From contig CP044131.1 in the NCBI GenBank assembly GCA_008727115.1, positions 2,976,001 to 3,040,000 of the forward strand: 64,000 nt of DNA, read 5' to 3'. This document shows positions 24,469 to 33,505 of the stretch, piece by piece. The notes beneath the pieces were generated by a model. It was not told where the DNA came from and searched no databases. It was given only the letters and a program-made list of their open reading frames with translations. The position numbers and the translations under genes are program-made. This DNA comes from Comamonas testosteroni. GTDB taxonomy: Bacteria; Pseudomonadota; Gammaproteobacteria; Burkholderiales; Burkholderiaceae_C. Position 1 is the first letter of the stretch, and the number at the start of each line of letters is the position of its first letter.

Positions 24469-25551
24469 TCAGATCTTGGCCGTGGCCATGTACTGGTTGA
24501 AGGGGTACTCGGAGAAGCGGTTCCACAGGATCTGGTCACGCTGGAAGGCGCGCATGTCCTGGTGGATCTTCTTGAAGTCAGCCGACTTGGCTTCGTGCTC
24601 GGCAAACACGTCCATGGAGGCCTTGAAGCCTGCATCCATCAGTGCCTTGGGGAACATCTTGAGCTGGGTCTTGTTGGCCACCAGCTTCTTGATAGCGATG
24701 GGGTTGAGCACCTGGTACTTGCTGGTCATGTCCATGGCTGCCACGCGGGTCGCTGCATCCAGGATGGCCTTGTTCTCGGGCGACAGGGCGTTGTACTTCT
24801 TCAGGTTGATGAAGAATTCCAGCTCGGCAGAACCTTCCCACCAGCCGGGGTAGTAGTAGTAAGGCGCAACCTTGTTGAAGCCCAGCTTTTCGTCGTCGTA
24901 GGGACCCACGAATTCCACAGCATCCAGCGTACCCTTTTCCAGAGCCTGGTACACATCGCCGGCGGGCATGTTCTGCGCCACCACGCCCAGCTTGGCCATG
25001 GCCTCGCCGAAGACGCCGCCGCCCAGACGCATCTTCAGACCCTTGAGGTCGTCCACGGTCTTGATTTCCTTGCGGTACCAGCCGCCCATCTGGGTCGTGG
25101 TGTTACCGGCAGACGCGGTCTTGAAGTTGTACTTGGCAAAGAAGGCGTCCAGCAGCTTGCGGCCGTTGCCGTGATCCTTCCAGCCGTTCATCTGCAGCGC
25201 GGTCAGGCCAAAGGGCACGGCGCAGCTGAAAGCGAAGATGGGGTCCTTGCCCGTGAAGTAGTAGGCCGCCGTCTGAGCCATGTCGATGGTGTCGCCCTGC
25301 AGTGCATCGACCACACCAAAAGCGGGCATCAGCTCGCCAGCGGGGTGCACCGAGATTTCGAACTTGCCGCCAGACATGGCCTTGACCACTTGCGACAGCT
25401 TCTCGGCGCTGCCGAAGATGGTGTCCAGTGACTTGGGGAAGCTGGAAGCCAGGCGCCAGCGCACTGCGGCCTGGGCGTGCACTGCGGGGGCTGCGCCAGC
25501 AGCCAGCACACCGGCAATACCGGCATTTTTCAGAATGGAACGACGATCCAC
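24469..25551 (-). CDS. TRAP transporter solute-binding protein (DctP/TakP-like), paralogue 1
   Basis: 360 residues. Starts MDRRSILKN, a twin-arginine-like motif, with signal peptide to about residue 26 (AVHAQ). Blocks typical for TakP-type 2-oxoacid or related carboxylate receptors are NTTTQMGGWYRKEIKTV, the solute-contact region LDAVEFVGPYDDEKLGF and APYYYYPGWWEG. It binds a carboxylate in the periplasm and passes it to DctQ/DctM. No such membrane genes are adjacent, so it must use partners encoded elsewhere. A close paralogue of equal length follows upstream (25,739-26,821). Confidence 0.9.
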   Translation of the reverse strand: MDRRSILKNAGIAGVLAAGAAPAVHAQAAVRWRLASSFPKSLDTIFGSAEKLSQVVKAMSGGKFEISVHPAGELMPAFGVVDALQGDTIDMAQTAAYYFTGKDPIFAFSCAVPFGLTALQMNGWKDHGNGRKLLDAFFAKYNFKTASAGNTTTQMGGWYRKEIKTVDDLKGLKMRLGGGVFGEAMAKLGVVAQNMPAGDVYQALEKGTLDAVEFVGPYDDEKLGFNKVAPYYYYPGWWEGSAELEFFINLKKYNALSPENKAILDAATRVAAMDMTSKYQVLNPIAIKKLVANKTQLKMFPKALMDAGFKASMDVFAEHEAKSADFKKIHQDMRAFQRDQILWNRFSEYPFNQYMATAKI

Positions 25552-25738
25552 TTTAGTCTCCTTAAGGAAAGAACGAAGCTGACACAGACCACTGATCTAT
25601 GCCAGCTTGACTCATGTAACAGGCACAAAATGTACACGAGCCCACACGCTCACGCCCTCTAAAAAGTGATCGTTCGCTTAAGAAGTTCTACCTAGTGAGC
25701 TGCATCAAATGGGCATTGCCACAGAAAGCAAACATTCA

Positions 25739-26821
25739 CTACAGCCGCACTGCGCTCATATAGCTGGCATAGCGAAATTCAGAGAAGCGATCCCACAGCA
25801 ACTGGTCGTGCTGGAACCCGCGCATGCTTCTGTGAATTTTCTTGAATTGTGTGGATTTGGCCTCATGCTCGGCCATGGTTGCCATGACGGCCTTGAAGCC
25901 CGCATCCATCAGCTCGCGCGGAAAAGCCCTTGGTTGCACGCGCTCGCTGAGCAGCTTTTTGAGCGCCGCCGGGTTGGATGCCAGGTACTTGGCCGTCAGG
26001 TCTTTGGCTGCCAGCGCAGCGGCTGCCTCCACCATGGCGCGCAGCTCGGGAGTGAGTGCTGCAAATGCCTTGGCGTTGATGAAATAGGCCAGCTCGGCCC
26101 CGCCCTCCCACCAGCCTGGGTAGTAGTAGTAAGGCGCAAGCTTGCCAAAGCCCAGCTTCTGATCGTCATAGGGGCCGATGAACTCCACCGCATCCAGGCG
26201 TCCTTTTTCCAGCGCCTGATGGGCATCTCCGATCGGCATGTTGATGGCCTGGACTCCGAGCTTCTGCAGGGCATCGCCCAGCAAGCCACCGCCAGCGCGC
26301 ATGCGCAAGCCCTTGAGGTCGGCCACGGTCTTGATTTCCTTGCGATACCAGCCCCCCATCTGGGTTCCGGTATTGCCTGCGCTCAGGCTTTTGATGTTGT
26401 ACTGCGCATAGAAGTCGTCCATGAGCTTGCGCCCACCGCCATATTCCATCCAGGCATCCATCTGCCGCGCCGTCAGTCCGAAAGGCACGGCGCAGCCCAG
26501 CGCGAAGCAGTAGTCCTGGTCGGTGAAGTAATACGGTGCCGTCAGCGCCATCTCGACCACACCGTCCTGCACACCCTCCATCACGCCAAAGGCGGGCATC
26601 AGCTCGCCTGCAGAGTGCACGCTGACCTCGATCTGGCCACCTGACATCAGGCGCAGCGATTGGGCAAATTTCTCAGCCCCTCCATAGATGGCATCGAGGA
26701 CTTTGGGAAAGCTCGTCACCAGACGCCAGCGCTGTACCTCCTGGCTTTGCACGGCCGGTGCTATGCCAGCAGCCAGTACACCAGCCATGCCCACATGTTT
26801 GACGAGTGAGCGACGATCCAT
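25739..26821 (-). CDS. TRAP transporter solute-binding protein (DctP/TakP-like), paralogue 2
   Basis: 360 residues from the ATG at 26821 (MDRRSLVKHVG). This start was chosen because it aligns with paralogue 1, begins the signal peptide (to about VQSQ) and carries a twin-arginine-like motif; upstream codons do not look like a signal sequence. Shares NTGTQMGGWYRKEIKTV, LDAVEFIGPYDDQKLGF and the APYYYYPGWWEG block with paralogue 1. Differences are spread over the C-terminal third (AAALAAKDLTAKY). This is a tandem duplication with divergence, perhaps for related ligands. It also has no DctQM neighbour. Confidence 0.88.
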   Translation of the reverse strand: MDRRSLVKHVGMAGVLAAGIAPAVQSQEVQRWRLVTSFPKVLDAIYGGAEKFAQSLRLMSGGQIEVSVHSAGELMPAFGVMEGVQDGVVEMALTAPYYFTDQDYCFALGCAVPFGLTARQMDAWMEYGGGRKLMDDFYAQYNIKSLSAGNTGTQMGGWYRKEIKTVADLKGLRMRAGGGLLGDALQKLGVQAINMPIGDAHQALEKGRLDAVEFIGPYDDQKLGFGKLAPYYYYPGWWEGGAELAYFINAKAFAALTPELRAMVEAAAALAAKDLTAKYLASNPAALKKLLSERVQPRAFPRELMDAGFKAVMATMAEHEAKSTQFKKIHRSMRGFQHDQLLWDRFSEFRYASYMSAVRL

Positions 26822-26957
26822 GAATATTTCTCCGCAACAAAATGCCTGTAACCAGAGCGTTATAGCAGCCTGAGCCCAGGCCACAGGCATTCTAAGAATG
26901 CGTGTCAGGCATGTGTGGTGATTCACGGCCGCCGTCAGCTTTCTTTACGCAGCGGCC

Positions 26958-26986
26958 AGAAAAAAGGCCCTTCACTGAAGGGCCTT
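26958..26986 (-). terminator. Intrinsic terminator of dxs
   Basis: Perfect 10-bp stem AAGGCCCTTC (26964-26973) / GAAGGGCCTT (26977-26986), loop ACT, followed on the minus strand by a T-run. It lies 15 bases after the dxs stop. Confidence 0.9.
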
Positions 26987-27000
26987 GATGGAAGCGAATC

Positions 27001-28875
27001 TCAAGCAGCGTTCTGGGCAAGCCGCTTGCGAATAGAAGCCTCAATGCCCGCAGCATCCAGCCCTTGCAATGCCAGCAGCTTGGCAGGGTCGCCATGCTCG
27101 ATGAATTGATCGGGCAAGCCCAGTTGCAGCACCGGATTTTTCAGTCCCTGCGCGGCCAGCGACTCCAGCACCGCACTGCCCGCACCGCCCATGATGCAGC
27201 CCTCTTCCAGCGTGACGATCAGCTCGTGATCAGCGGCAATCTGCAGCAGCAGCTCTTCGTCCAGCGGCTTGGCCCAGCGCATATTGACCACCGTGGCATC
27301 CAGCGCCTCGCCCGCTGTCAAGGCCGGATAGAGCAAGGAGCCAAAAGCCAGAATCGCCACCTTCTTGCTTGCCGATTCACGGCGGATTTCACCCTTGCCG
27401 AAAGGCAGGCCTTCCAGGCCTTCCAGCGGAGCGACACCGACGCCAGCGCCACGCGGGTAGCGCACGCAGACAGGGTGGTTTTGCTCATAAGCCGTGCTCA
27501 GCAACTGGCGCGTTTCGCGCTCGTCTGCCGGGCAGGCCATGCTCATGTTCGGAATGCAGCGCACAAAGGCGATGTCGTAGGCACCTGCATGGGTTGCCCC
27601 GTCGGCACCGACCAGTCCGGCGCGGTCCAATGCAAACACCACGGGCAGGTTCTGCAGCGCCACGTCGTGAATCAGCTGGTCATAGGCGCGCTGCAGGAAG
27701 GTGGAATAAATCGCCACCACGGGCTTGACGCCTTCACAGGCCATGCCGCCCGCAAAAGTCACCGCATGCTGCTCGGCAATGCCCACGTCGTAGTAGCGAC
27801 CGGGAAAGCGCTTGTGGAACTCCACCATGCCCGAGCCTTCGCGCATGGCGGGCGTGATGCCAACTAGGCGCTGGTCCTTGGCCGCCATATCGCACAGCCA
27901 GTTGCCGAACACCTGGGTAAAGGTCTGCTTGGGCGGCGTAGCGGGCTTGACCAGGCCCACGGCGGGGTCGAACTTGCCGGGGCCGTGATAGGCAATGGGG
28001 TCCGCCTCGGCCAGCTTGTAACCCTGGCCCTTCTTGGTGACCACATGCAGAAATTGCGGGCCTTTGAGGCCCTTGATGTTTTCTAGCGTGGGGATCAGCG
28101 AATCCAGGTCATGACCGTCGATGGGGCCGATGTAGTTGAAGCCGAACTGCTCGAACATGGTGGCGGGCACGACCATGCCCTTGGCCTGCTGCTCCAGTCG
28201 CTTGGCCAGCTCCAGCAGCGGCGGCACCTGCTTCAAGACGCTCTTGCCCACATCGCGGGCCTTGGCATAGAACTGGCCGCTCATCAACTGGGCCAGATAG
28301 CGGTTCAGCGCGCCCACGGGCGGGCTGATGCTCATGTCGTTGTCGTTGAGGATGACCAGCAGATTCGCGTCATGGACGCCGCCATTGTTCAGCGCCTCGA
28401 AAGCCATGCCAGCCGTCATCGCGCCGTCTCCGATCACGGCAATGGCGCGGCGGTCTTCGCCTTTTTGCTTGGCCGCCAGGGCCATGCCCAAGGCTGCCGA
28501 GATACTGGTCGACGAGTGGGCCGTGCCAAAGGTGTCGTACTCACTTTCCACGCGCTGCGGGAAACCCGACAGCCCGCCCAGCTGGCGCAGCGAGGACATG
28601 CGCTCGCGCCGCCCCGTCAGAATCTTGTGCGGATAGGTCTGATGGCCCACGTCCCAGACAATGCGGTCATAAGGCGTGTTGAACACTGTGTGCAGTGCTA
28701 CCGTCAATTCCACCGTTCCCAGATTGGAGCTGAGGTGACCACCGGTCATGGAGACGCTGTCGATCACATAGGCTCGCAGCTCTGCCGCCAGGGTCTTGAG
28801 CTGGGCACGCGACAGGCTTCGCATGGCTTGCGGATCGTCAATGTTCTGCAGCAAAGAGTAAGTGTTCGTTGACAT
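27001..28875 (-). CDS. dxs: 1-deoxy-D-xylulose-5-phosphate synthase
   Basis: 624 residues, normal length. Condenses pyruvate and glyceraldehyde-3-phosphate with thiamine diphosphate, the first step of the MEP isoprenoid pathway in the cytoplasm. Landmarks: [18 protein letters not shown] (N-terminal, with catalytic His), the ThDP motif [16 protein letters not shown], the transketolase pyrimidine domain [31 protein letters not shown] and the C-terminal [12 protein letters not shown]. It is the last gene of xseB-ispA-dxs, with a strong terminator behind it. Confidence 0.97.
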   Translation of the reverse strand: MSTNTYSLLQNIDDPQAMRSLSRAQLKTLAAELRAYVIDSVSMTGGHLSSNLGTVELTVALHTVFNTPYDRIVWDVGHQTYPHKILTGRRERMSSLRQLGGLSGFPQRVESEYDTFGTAHSSTSISAALGMALAAKQKGEDRRAIAVIGDGAMTAGMAFEALNNGGVHDANLLVILNDNDMSISPPVGALNRYLAQLMSGQFYAKARDVGKSVLKQVPPLLELAKRLEQQAKGMVVPATMFEQFGFNYIGPIDGHDLDSLIPTLENIKGLKGPQFLHVVTKKGQGYKLAEADPIAYHGPGKFDPAVGLVKPATPPKQTFTQVFGNWLCDMAAKDQRLVGITPAMREGSGMVEFHKRFPGRYYDVGIAEQHAVTFAGGMACEGVKPVVAIYSTFLQRAYDQLIHDVALQNLPVVFALDRAGLVGADGATHAGAYDIAFVRCIPNMSMACPADERETRQLLSTAYEQNHPVCVRYPRGAGVGVAPLEGLEGLPFGKGEIRRESASKKVAILAFGSLLYPALTAGEALDATVVNMRWAKPLDEELLLQIAADHELIVTLEEGCIMGGAGSAVLESLAAQGLKNPVLQLGLPDQFIEHGDPAKLLALQGLDAAGIEASIRKRLAQNAA

Positions 28876-28940
28876 GATCTATATTTTTAGTAGCTGCTCG
28901 CACTTGCCAGCATTGGGTTTGAGGGCGTTTTGACTGATAT

Positions 28941-29882
28941 TCAGTGCGTACGCTGCACCACCATGTCGGCCAATGCCGCCAGAGCCTGTGTATCAGGCAA
29001 GCCACTGCACGCCAGCGCTGCATGGGCTTGTTGACGCAGCTCCTCGGCATGTGCGCGGGCGGCCTCCAGCCCCAGCAGAGAAACATAGGTCGGCTTGTCG
29101 TTGGCAGCGTCCTTGCCGGCCGTTTTGCCCAGAGTCGCCGAATCGGCCACCACATCCAAAATATCGTCTACGACCTGAAAAGCCACGCCCAGTGCCTGGC
29201 CGTAGTCCTTGAGCGCAGCCAGCGCCTTGGCATCCGTGTTCGCATTGCAGGCTGCCCCCATGAGCACGCTACCCAGCAACAAAGCGCCCGTCTTGAGGCG
29301 GTGCATCTCGCGCAGCTGGGTCTCATCGAGCTGCTTGCCCACGCTGGCCAGGTCAATCGCCTGACCGCCAGCCATGCCCTGGCTACCGGCGGCTGCGCCC
29401 AGCAGGCGGCACAGCTTGGCCTGCATGGAGCATGGAATGTCTTCATCCTCCGGCAGCAGCAGCTCAAAGGCCAGCGCCTGCAGCGCGTCGCCCGCCAGCA
29501 AGGCCGAGGCCTCACCAAACTGCACATGCACGGTGGGCTTGCCACGACGCAGAATGTCGTTGTCCATGCAAGGCATGTCGTCATGCACCAGCGAGTAGGC
29601 ATGAATCAACTCCACTGAGCAGCCCGCACGCAAGGTCGCCGCAGCATGACCGCCCACCGCCTCGGCCGCAGCCCAGACCAGCAAGGGGCGCAGTCGCTTG
29701 CCGCCGTCAAGAACGGCATAACGCATGGACTCTCCCAGCCCTGCAGGCGCATTGACACCCACCCAGCGCGAAAGCGCGGCTTCGGTGCGCGCCAGGCGGT
29801 CCGTCATCCAGGCAGAGAAATCCAGGGCAGACTTGCCCCCGTTCAAAAGAGTCGCAGGTTCGGCAATCATTGATTCATTCAT
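28941..29882 (-). CDS. ispA: Farnesyl diphosphate synthase (geranyltranstransferase)
   Basis: 313 residues from ATG 29882 (MNESMIAEP). Makes geranyl/farnesyl diphosphate from IPP and DMAPP for ubiquinone, undecaprenyl phosphate and hopanoids. The first Asp-rich motif is HDDMPCMDND, the second DDILD in VVDDILDVVADSATLG. YAVLDGGKRLRPLLVWAAAE is the Gly-Lys-Arg substrate site. It lies 46 bases after xseB and before dxs, a well-known gene order. An open frame runs further upstream, but it overlaps xseB and is not real. Confidence 0.96.
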   Translation of the reverse strand: MNESMIAEPATLLNGGKSALDFSAWMTDRLARTEAALSRWVGVNAPAGLGESMRYAVLDGGKRLRPLLVWAAAEAVGGHAAATLRAGCSVELIHAYSLVHDDMPCMDNDILRRGKPTVHVQFGEASALLAGDALQALAFELLLPEDEDIPCSMQAKLCRLLGAAAGSQGMAGGQAIDLASVGKQLDETQLREMHRLKTGALLLGSVLMGAACNANTDAKALAALKDYGQALGVAFQVVDDILDVVADSATLGKTAGKDAANDKPTYVSLLGLEAARAHAEELRQQAHAALACSGLPDTQALAALADMVVQRTH

Positions 29883-29928
29883 GGGCTGGGTATTCAACAC
29901 AAGGCAAAAGCAAGAGCGCAGGCGTCCG

Positions 29929-30168
29929 TCAGTCCTGAGTCCAGGCAGACAGCTTGCCTTCGTCCAGCACCTTGACCTGCTCTTGCACGGCTTCCAGCTG
30001 TGCGCGGCAAAAACCCAGCAGTTCGGCCGCACGCTGATAGCCACTGAGCATTTGCTGCAGCGGCAACTGGCCCGACTCGATCTGTGCAGTCAGTTGTTCC
30101 AGCTCCTGCAATGCAGCTTCATAGCTGGCAGGCTGTTCAGATTTTTTCGCGGCAGCGGCCTTGGGCAT
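29929..30168 (-). CDS. xseB: Exodeoxyribonuclease VII small subunit
   Basis: 79 residues. The conserved core is [20 protein letters not shown] (residues 15-34), then [17 protein letters not shown]. It forms a helical hairpin that binds XseA to make exonuclease VII, which degrades single-stranded DNA. First gene of the ispA-dxs operon; xseA is elsewhere. The Ala/Lys-rich N-terminus is typical. Confidence 0.95.
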   Translation of the reverse strand: MPKAAAAKKSEQPASYEAALQELEQLTAQIESGQLPLQQMLSGYQRAAELLGFCRAQLEAVQEQVKVLDEGKLSAWTQD

Positions 30169-30426
30169 GGATGGTGTTGGCTATGTTGGATGGAAGCGAC
30201 GATTTTAGGCGTCCCTGCACCAGCAGCGTGCAATGCCCGCAAAGCCCTGTCACGCTTTGCGCCGTGTGGCGGACTGACTCGCCCGGGCACATGCACCAAG
30301 CTGCTGGCAAAGCATTGCCCTCGCTGGCTTTGGGCTCGATGACAGCTTGCTGACAGGGCTCACCGCCTTGCCTCAAGCCTGGCAAATCAATACACGTACC
30401 AGAAAAACGGAAATAACCCCACAGCC

Positions 30427-30558
30427 TATAATCCCATTCCCGTCAAGCCGGCCCAGTGCCTGGTCATTCTGGTCGGGCAAGCGAGTCGGTCTGCCATCCT
30501 GCAACCGCTGCATTGCCTGAAGCCTGTGTCCAGACAAGGCCGGTTTCGTTTTTTACCG
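30427..30558 (+). ncRNA. Possible small RNA or leader between xseB and the Rieske gene
   Basis: The 439-base gap 30169-30607 holds a TATAAT box at 30427-30432 without a clear -35. About 90 bases on there is a hairpin GCCT...AGGC (30522-30540) followed by CGGTTTCGTTTTTT (30541-30554), a terminator-like end. A transcript of about 115 bases would stop before the Rieske start at 30608, either a small RNA or an attenuated leader. I do not recognise an RNA family. The rest of the gap shows nothing else. Confidence 0.3.
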
Positions 30559-30607
30559 TGTGCGCACGTGCACCCTCCCTGTGGGGAGTCTTTAGGTCAG
30601 GTCATCC

Positions 30608-31732
30608 ATGACTGATTTAAGTCTTCAACTGCAGCAGGCCGCAAGCCAACTACCAGTTTCAAGTTATTTCGACGAAGCGCTGTTCCAGCGCGAGTTGGAA
30701 ACAATTTTCCAGCGCGGACCGCGCTACGTGGGCCACCAGCTGGCTGTCCCTGAAATAGGCGACTACTACGCCCTGCCTCAAGAGAAAGAGGGGCGCGCAC
30801 TGGTTCGCAATGCCAAGGGCGAAATCGAGCTGATCTCCAACGTCTGTCGCCACCGCCAGGCCATCATGCTCAAAGGCAGGGGCAATCTGCTGGCCGACGG
30901 CAAGGGCCATGCAGGCGGCAATATCGTCTGCCCCTTGCACCGCTGGACCTACAGCACCAGCGGCGAGTTGCTGGGAGCACCGCACTTCAGCCACGATCCT
31001 TGCCTGAACCTCAACAACTACAAGCTGCGCGAATGGAACGGCTTGCTGTTCGAGGACAACGGCCGCGATATCGAAGCGGATCTGGCGGGCATGAAGCTGC
31101 GCGAGCAGCTCAAGTTTGATGGCTTTGTGCTCGACCACGTCGAGATGCACGAGTGCAACTACAACTGGAAGACCTTTATCGAGGTCTATCTCGAGGACTA
31201 CCACGTCGGCCCCTTCCACCCCGGTCTGGGCAACTTCGTCACCTGTGACGACCTGAAGTGGGAGTTCTCCAGCGAGTACTCGGTGCAGACTGTGGGCGTT
31301 GCCCCCACTTTTGCCAGCCCAGGGTCGGACATCTACAAAAAGTGGCATGACGTTTTGCTGGCCTACCGCAATGGCGAGCTGCCCGAGCGCGGAGCCATCT
31401 GGCTGACCTACTACCCGCACATCATGGTGGAGTGGTATCCGCATGTGCTCACGGTCTCGACCCTGCACCCCCTGGCCGTAGACAAGACGCTGAACGTGGT
31501 GGAATTTTTCTACCCCGAAGAGATTGCGGCATTTGAGCCCGAGTTCGTACAGGCGCAGAAAGCGGCCTATATGGAGACCTGTATCGAGGACGACGAGATC
31601 GCCGAGCGCATGGACGGCGGCCGCAAAGCCCTGTATGAGCGTGGCGACAACGAGGTCGGCCCCTACCAGAGCCCCATGGAAGACGGCATGCAGCATTTCC
31701 ATGAGTGGTATAGAAACGTAATGACCCCCTGA
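30608..31732 (+). CDS. Rieske non-haem iron aromatic-ring-hydroxylating oxygenase, alpha subunit type
   Basis: 374 residues. The Rieske [2Fe-2S] ligands are Cys80-X-His82 (NVCRHR) and Cys108-X2-His111 (VCPLHRW). The mononuclear iron motif lies in EVYLEDYHVGPFHPGL (His199, His204), and the catalytic domain runs to about residue 350. It needs an electron-donating reductase not encoded nearby, and no beta subunit is present. Substrate unknown. Its head-to-head position to xseB-ispA-dxs could hint at an isoprenoid or membrane-lipid substrate, but this is only context. The last codons, Thr-Pro-stop, are supplied by a dispersed repeat beginning at 31,725. Confidence 0.88.
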   Translation: MTDLSLQLQQAASQLPVSSYFDEALFQRELETIFQRGPRYVGHQLAVPEIGDYYALPQEKEGRALVRNAKGEIELISNVCRHRQAIMLKGRGNLLADGKGHAGGNIVCPLHRWTYSTSGELLGAPHFSHDPCLNLNNYKLREWNGLLFEDNGRDIEADLAGMKLREQLKFDGFVLDHVEMHECNYNWKTFIEVYLEDYHVGPFHPGLGNFVTCDDLKWEFSSEYSVQTVGVAPTFASPGSDIYKKWHDVLLAYRNGELPERGAIWLTYYPHIMVEWYPHVLTVSTLHPLAVDKTLNVVEFFYPEEIAAFEPEFVQAQKAAYMETCIEDDEIAERMDGGRKALYERGDNEVGPYQSPMEDGMQHFHEWYRNVMTP

Positions 31733-31804
31733 GGCGCTTCGCGCCTTCCCCCCCCAAGGGGGACGACGCCATCGCCGCGAGGCGGCTCTTGCTCGGCGTC
31801 CCTG
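31725..31804. repeat. Dispersed GC-rich intergenic repeat, family 1 (copy 1)
   Basis: Starts CCCCCTGAGGCGCTTCGCG and ends near TGCTCGGCGTCCC. Contains small hairpins (GGCGCTTCGCGCC; CCCCC...GGGGG) and the core GGGGACGACGCCATCGCCGC. The TGA in CCCCCTGAG is the stop codon of the Rieske gene. Confidence 0.75.
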
Positions 31805-31861
31805 AGTTGGTGCACGCCAGTATTTATGTGTTGTTGACCATGTGTAGAAAATATTAAAACT

Positions 31862-31906
31862 GATAGCTGCTAGCGCATACCCAGTAAGCGCAGCAGCTAT
31901 TTTTTA
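31862..31906. repeat. Inverted-repeat element, family 2 (copy 2), terminator-like
   Basis: ATAGCTGCTaGCGC and GCGCAGCAGCTAT form a 13-bp stem with one bulged A around an 11-base loop, followed by six T. In this position it can end transcription from the Rieske gene. The outer arms match the other family 2 copies. Confidence 0.7.
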
Positions 31907-31924
31907 TGCTGAATTGAGTGAGAT

Positions 31925-32839
31925 ATGCAAGCCCTGTGGATGGTGTTGGCCGCGCTGATTTTTGCGGCCATGAGTGTGTGTGTGAAGTTTGCCTCCCAGG
32001 ACTTCAATGCAGCAGAAATCATTTTTTACCGTGGTCTGGTCAGCATGGCTTTGCTGGCCTGGCTGGCCAAACGCAGCGGCGTGACACTGGCCACCCAATA
32101 CCCGCGTGAGCATGCCTGGCGCAGCCTGGTCGGCGTCACCTCCATGGGAGCCTGGTTCTATGCCATCGGCCATCTGCCACTGGCGACAGCCACCACCCTC
32201 AACTCCATGAGCAGCATCTGGATGGCGGTCCTGCTGATCGCTCAAGGTCTGTGGATGCGCCACCGCCTGCGCCGAAGCTATGCGGCGGCGCCCGACACTC
32301 GCAAAGCCATTCCGCCCTTCCCATGGACTTTGGTCGGCACCGTCTTGCTCGGCTTCATCGGCGTGCTGCTGGTACTGAGGCCGACCAGCGCCCCCGCCAG
32401 CGAATGGGTTGCCGCCCTGGGCGGGTTGTTTGGCGGCATGTTTGCCGCCATGGCCTATATGCAAGTCACCACGCTATCCCGCCTGGGAGAGCCGGAAACC
32501 CGCGTGGTGTTCTATTTTTCACTGGGCTCAGCCGTTGCAGGCGGCGCCACCATGCTGCTCACGGGCCTGTCACCCTTCCCCGGCTGGAGCGCCTTATGGC
32601 TGCTACCCGTGGGTGTGCTGGCCGCCATGGCACAGGTCTGCATGACCAAGGCCTATGCCTCCGCAGGCAGCAAGCGCAACACCCTGGTTGTCGCCAACCT
32701 CCAATATTCAGGCATTGTGTTTGCCGCTCTGTTCAGCCTGGTGCTGTTTGGCGAAAGCATTCCGCTGATCGGCTGGGTGGGCATTGCCCTCATCGTGCTC
32801 AGCGGCGCAGCGGCCACAGCCTTGCGCTCACGCAGCTGA
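31925..32839 (+). CDS. EamA/DMT-family transporter
   Basis: 304 residues with ten hydrophobic segments in two five-helix halves, the EamA duplication. The first helix is ALWMVLAALIFAAMSVCVKF. AAEIIFYRGLVSMALLAWLA, SMGAWFYAIGHLPLATATTL and the corresponding second-half AYASAGSKRNTLVVANLQYS are family blocks. An exporter or permease of small metabolites in the inner membrane; substrate not predictable. The 3' end overlaps the convergent hydrolase gene by 12 bases. Confidence 0.9.
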   Translation: MQALWMVLAALIFAAMSVCVKFASQDFNAAEIIFYRGLVSMALLAWLAKRSGVTLATQYPREHAWRSLVGVTSMGAWFYAIGHLPLATATTLNSMSSIWMAVLLIAQGLWMRHRLRRSYAAAPDTRKAIPPFPWTLVGTVLLGFIGVLLVLRPTSAPASEWVAALGGLFGGMFAAMAYMQVTTLSRLGEPETRVVFYFSLGSAVAGGATMLLTGLSPFPGWSALWLLPVGVLAAMAQVCMTKAYASAGSKRNTLVVANLQYSGIVFAALFSLVLFGESIPLIGWVGIALIVLSGAAATALRSRS

Positions 32840-33409
32840 TTCCGGCAACGCCCTTTCGGCCAGAACATCTGCCAAAAACTGGCGAAACAATGGTTTTATG
32901 CTCGGTAAAGCACTGTTCAATCGGTGATCCCCATCCAGCAAATGCAGCGCCGCCCTGTGCCGACAGGCAAAGGCCACGCTGTGCGCTGCCGGCACAACGT
33001 CATCGCGCCAGCCATGCACCAGCAAGGTATGTGCTGCGCAGGCAACCGGCTGCTGCTGGGCATAGCCTGTGAGATAAAACGCAGGCGCCAGCAAGAACAG
33101 CCCTGCAGGCCACAGCTGTTCACTGGCCACCGCTGATACATAACCGCCCATGCTGGAGCCCACCAGCACCAGCTTTTCATGCGCAGGCAATTCGCTTGAC
33201 AACAACTGCTGCACGCGCCGCTCCGGCTCACCGCAGCCATCCTGGTCAAACAACTGGCCATCAGCCCCCTGGCGATAGTTGATGGAGAGCACCTGCGCTC
33301 CCATCTCTTTGGCAATGTCTGCCAGCGCCTGAATCTTGCTGCCCCAAGGCCCCGATTCTTTGCCGTGCGAGAAAACGACCAGCAGCCCGTTGGATTTTGT
33401 CTGTTCCAT
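32828..33409 (-). CDS. Small alpha/beta hydrolase
   Basis: 193 residues. VVFSHGKESGPWGSK carries the oxyanion region. The nucleophile elbow is GSSMGG (Ser in VLVGSSMGGYVSAVA), followed by the acid Asp in HGWRDDVVPA and the His in DGDHRLN. Complete catalytic triad, cytoplasmic, no signal peptide. Resembles YqiA-type or dienelactone-hydrolase-like small esterases; the substrate is unknown. Tail-to-tail overlap of 12 bases with the EamA gene. Confidence 0.85.
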   Translation of the reverse strand: MEQTKSNGLLVVFSHGKESGPWGSKIQALADIAKEMGAQVLSINYRQGADGQLFDQDGCGEPERRVQQLLSSELPAHEKLVLVGSSMGGYVSAVASEQLWPAGLFLLAPAFYLTGYAQQQPVACAAHTLLVHGWRDDVVPAAHSVAFACRHRAALHLLDGDHRLNSALPSIKPLFRQFLADVLAERALPESAA

Positions 33410-33505
33410 TGCTTTTCTTTCTTTTCAGTTCACCTGGGTCCCATGCTGCCAGGCAGCACTGTCAGGGCGTGACACCGTCGCATAATCTCAGGCAAAGGAG
33501 CCTCC

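Noticed and set aside
30427-30558. 6S RNA
   Set aside because: I could not find the long closed stem with a central bubble or conserved 6S segments.
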